DNA from: Acidobacteriota bacterium
GTDB taxonomy: Bacteria > Acidobacteriota > Polarisedimenticolia > Gp22-AA2
Assembly: GCA_003223165.1 (NCBI GenBank)
Contig: QHXZ01000033.1
Span: 1 to 38,113 of the forward strand
Direction: 5' to 3'
Length of the DNA: 38,113 bases
Under the pieces are notes generated by a model, which did no database searches, had not been told where the DNA came from, and saw nothing but the letters and a program-made list of their open reading frames with translations. The stretch's first letter is position 1; every line of letters begins with the position of its first letter. Position numbers and translations under genes: made by a program. Below are positions 35,567 to 38,113 of this stretch, piece after piece.

Positions 35567-37141
35567 TTAAGGAGAGCTCTTGCTCTGCGCGGACGTCTCG
35601 CAGGCGTCGCCGACGCCATCCTTGCTGACATCGCTCTGGTCGGTGTTGGGGACGGTCGGGCAGTTGTCGCACGCATCGCCGACGAGATCGCCATCGGCGT
35701 CGATCTGGTCGGGATTGGGAACCCCGGGACAGTTGTCGTCGCAGTGTGCCGTCGAGCCGCCGGTGCAACGGTGGGCGGCGAACTGACCGTCGCCATCGCC
35801 ATCGTTGAGCACCCCGTCCTCGTCGAAGTCGGCGAGATCGACGTTGCGCGTGAAGACGTCCGCGTCACCGTTGCGCTGGTCGGTCCAGATGGCGTGCATC
35901 CTGCCTCCGGCGATGGTGCCCTGATCGTAATCACCGAAGCTCAGGCGGCCGCCCGGGAACACTCCATCCGATATCCGGATGTTGGGACCGAAGAAGACGC
36001 CCCCGTTGGTCGAGGTGGCCATGTAGACCGCGTAGCAACACCCATCGGGGCTGAGCCGGCGGTCCTTGAAGGTGACGTGGACGTGCCCCTCGTCGTCAGC
36101 GCTCACCGACGGCTGGTTCTGCCTGGCCTTCGTGCCCAAGGCGTCGTCGTTCACGCGCACGGGGGCGCTCCAATGATCGCCGCGATCGTCGGACCAGGCC
36201 AGCAGGATGTCGGGGTCCGCCAACCAGAAATACGACCACACGACGTAGATCCGGCCGCGATAGGGGCCGCGGCTCCGATCGACCGCGACGGGCGGGAAGA
36301 GAAAGCGCCCGTTCTGGCCTTTGAGCTCTACGGCCGGTTTGTTGATCGGGCCGTTGACCAGCCTGTGGCGTGAGAGCCAGGTCTCACCACCATCGAGGGA
36401 TCGGTCGAGGAAGACCTTTCCGTAGACCCCACCCCAGACAACATAGATTTCCCCGTCGGGGCCGACCATCGGCACGGTGCCCAATCCGTCGGCCGCGGGG
36501 CTCGAGATCGTCTTCGGCGCCGAAAAGGTCGCTCCATGATCGCGGCTCCTCGCGAAGACGAGGTGCGATCCCAGAGGAATCAAGGTGAAGTCGGCCCACG
36601 TGAGGTAGAGATCGTCGGAGGCCGGATCGACGCCGAGGAAGGGCTTGTCAGCCACGATAAGCGCGGGCAGGTCCGCGGTCTGCGAGAAGGTCTCGCCCTT
36701 GTCCGCCGAGCGGAAGACCAACAGGTGATCCTCCTCCTCAAATGTCACTGCATCCGTTCGGGTGAATAGAGCATTGATGTAGAAGGACCCGCCGCGATCG
36801 GCGACCACAGAAGGATCGCAGCTGTCGTCGAATCCCCCTTCGTTCGGAAGCGGCAGGCTGTGCCAGCTGGCCCCGCCATCGTGCGACCACCCGTACTCGA
36901 TCACGACGGACGTCGTGGTCGAGTCCCGGGTCACCTCGCACCAGACCGCGACGAGGTTGCGCGGATCGCCCGGATCGGCCGCCATGCTCGTCTCGACCTG
37001 CGGGTTACCCGAATGGTCCTGATTGATCCTCACATCGGCGGGCGGAGATGGCGAGCCGGCGGCAACGACGAACGCGGGTGCATGAGCGAGCGCCACAGCA
37101 AGAAGGACGATGAGCGCGAGGCCCACCTTCGAACGTGACAT
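35567..37141 (-). CDS. secreted sialidase/BNR-repeat-like protein with C-terminal thrombospondin type-3 repeats
   Basis: Signal peptide; repeated SxDxGxTW-type motifs ([21 protein letters not shown]); C-terminal DxDGxxDxxDNCPxVxNxDQ repeats. Confidence 0.88.
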   Translation of the reverse strand: MSRSKVGLALIVLLAVALAHAPAFVVAAGSPSPPADVRINQDHSGNPQVETSMAADPGDPRNLVAVWCEVTRDSTTTSVVIEYGWSHDGGASWHSLPLPNEGGFDDSCDPSVVADRGGSFYINALFTRTDAVTFEEEDHLLVFRSADKGETFSQTADLPALIVADKPFLGVDPASDDLYLTWADFTLIPLGSHLVFARSRDHGATFSAPKTISSPAADGLGTVPMVGPDGEIYVVWGGVYGKVFLDRSLDGGETWLSRHRLVNGPINKPAVELKGQNGRFLFPPVAVDRSRGPYRGRIYVVWSYFWLADPDILLAWSDDRGDHWSAPVRVNDDALGTKARQNQPSVSADDEGHVHVTFKDRRLSPDGCCYAVYMATSTNGGVFFGPNIRISDGVFPGGRLSFGDYDQGTIAGGRMHAIWTDQRNGDADVFTRNVDLADFDEDGVLNDGDGDGQFAAHRCTGGSTAHCDDNCPGVPNPDQIDADGDLVGDACDNCPTVPNTDQSDVSKDGVGDACETSAQSKSSP

Positions 37142-37503
37142 GGCGGTCCTCCTTCCGTGATGAGGCGGCCTGATGTCGAGCCTGCCGGCCATATACGCTC
37201 AAAGAGGCCATCCGGCAAGTTCGATCGCCGCCCGGTGTCGACCGCCCCCCGGGATCGCGCGCAAGGCGGGAGCGAGCGACGCGGAGATCGGCGAGGTGAC
37301 CGCCGCGCTCGATACCCCCGCCGACCCTCGCCCGGGGCGGCCGCCGCAATTCGCCTCTGTCCGAGTTGTGCGGCAAGGTGCGGCCACCGGAGAACCCCGG
37401 AGCGCCCGATCAGGCCTCTCCTCTTCGTCGCTTGCGGGATTCACCTGAATGCACCGAGGTCTCGATAGGGCCAATCTTGGCGGCGCAGCGGGAGGGGATG
37501 CGC

Positions 37504-38113
37504 ATGCGACTTCATCCGAGCCGTGTCCGGTGGCACCACGTCGTGGCTCTCTTGACGATCCTGGGGGGGTGGTGGATCTCGCCGCACCACGCTTTGGCGC
37601 AGCTGCCCGGCGATCTGATCGTCACCATCACGTCTCCGACCTCCGGCTCGACTGTCGCCGCGACGATCACCGTCAGCGCCAGCGTGAGCCCGGTGGGAGT
37701 GGTGGTCGGAGGTGTCCAGTTCAAGCTGGACGGCGGCAACCTGGGCGCGGAGGACACGTCGGCGCCCTATGCGGTCTCCTGGAACACCACCGGCGCCAGC
37801 AATGGATCGCACACCCTCGTTGCGATCGCGCGCGACGCGCTCGGTCTCACGTACGCTTCCAGCCCCGTCTCGGTGACCGTCTCCAATGCTCCGCCGCCCG
37901 ATACGACTCCGCCGACCGTGAGCATCACTTCCCCCGCCGGCGGCGCCACCGTCTCGGGCACCACTGCGGTCAGTGCGTCCGCTTCGGACAACGTCGGCGT
38001 TGTCGGTGTGCAGTTCCTGCTCGACGGCGCGGCCTTGGGCGCGGAGGACACGACTTCGCCCTACTCGGTCTCCTGGAACACCGCCAACACGAGCAATGGC
38101 TCCCACACCCTGA
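37504..38113 (+). CDS. secreted protein with tandem bacterial Ig-like repeats, truncated by window end
   Basis: GGAGG upstream of ATG 37504 (in-frame ATG also at 37498); signal peptide; two Ig-like repeats (ITSPTSGSTVAATITVSASVS..VGGVQFKLDGGNLGAEDTSAPYAVSWNTTGASNGSHTL); frame open to 38113. Confidence 0.85.
   Translation, partial: MRLHPSRVRWHHVVALLTILGGWWISPHHALAQLPGDLIVTITSPTSGSTVAATITVSASVSPVGVVVGGVQFKLDGGNLGAEDTSAPYAVSWNTTGASNGSHTLVAIARDALGLTYASSPVSVTVSNAPPPDTTPPTVSITSPAGGATVSGTTAVSASASDNVGVVGVQFLLDGAALGAEDTTSPYSVSWNTANTSNGSHTL

Noticed and set aside
37441-38106. 221-aa minus-strand ORF
   Set aside because: Antisense to the Ig-like repeat gene, which has a signal peptide and SD.
1-38113. 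CRISPR array, tRNA/rRNA, IS element or prophage
   Set aside because: No regularly spaced repeats, no recognisable tRNA/rRNA segments, and no transposase, integrase or phage structural motifs among the ORFs.

Overview
This is a 38.1-kb, GC-rich, gene-dense bacterial window. The protein content (MopE-type DCDD...PGAPEVCNGxDDDCNG repeats, an OtsA/OtsB/DUF5752/TreT cluster, carboxypeptidase-regulatory TonB receptor) suggests an Acidobacteriota-like or related uncultured lineage, which is inference only. I support about 29 protein genes and no rRNA, tRNA, CRISPR array or obvious transposon. Main blocks: (i) putative metal-handling locus with a TonB receptor and a P1B-like ATPase lacking the usual CPC motif; (ii) secreted HEMGH metalloprotease split by a frameshift; (iii) RND efflux pair; (iv) PLP decarboxylase/GNAT/cupin-like operon divergent from a MocR-type regulator with repeated operator-like sites; (v) 40-aa secreted peptide ending CCCCPLCCP upstream of an ECF sigma factor and a 6-TM protein; (vi) a 1369-aa internally duplicated membrane protein; (vii) phosphoesterase and hybrid histidine kinase; (viii) trehalose operon with a membrane-anchored OtsA; (ix) OM-like protein, double-BON lipoprotein, and VWA-like lipoprotein plus membrane protein; (x) rhodanese-like gene with an in-frame TGA at an expected Cys position; (xi) TIR-like (ThsB/DUF1863-like) plus transglutaminase-like pair; (xii) secreted sialidase-like and Ig-repeat proteins. 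Leading leads are the rhodanese TGA (Sec recoding, nonsense mutation or error) and the CCCCPLCCP/sigma/6-TM module. All family calls come from reading motifs, with no database searches.
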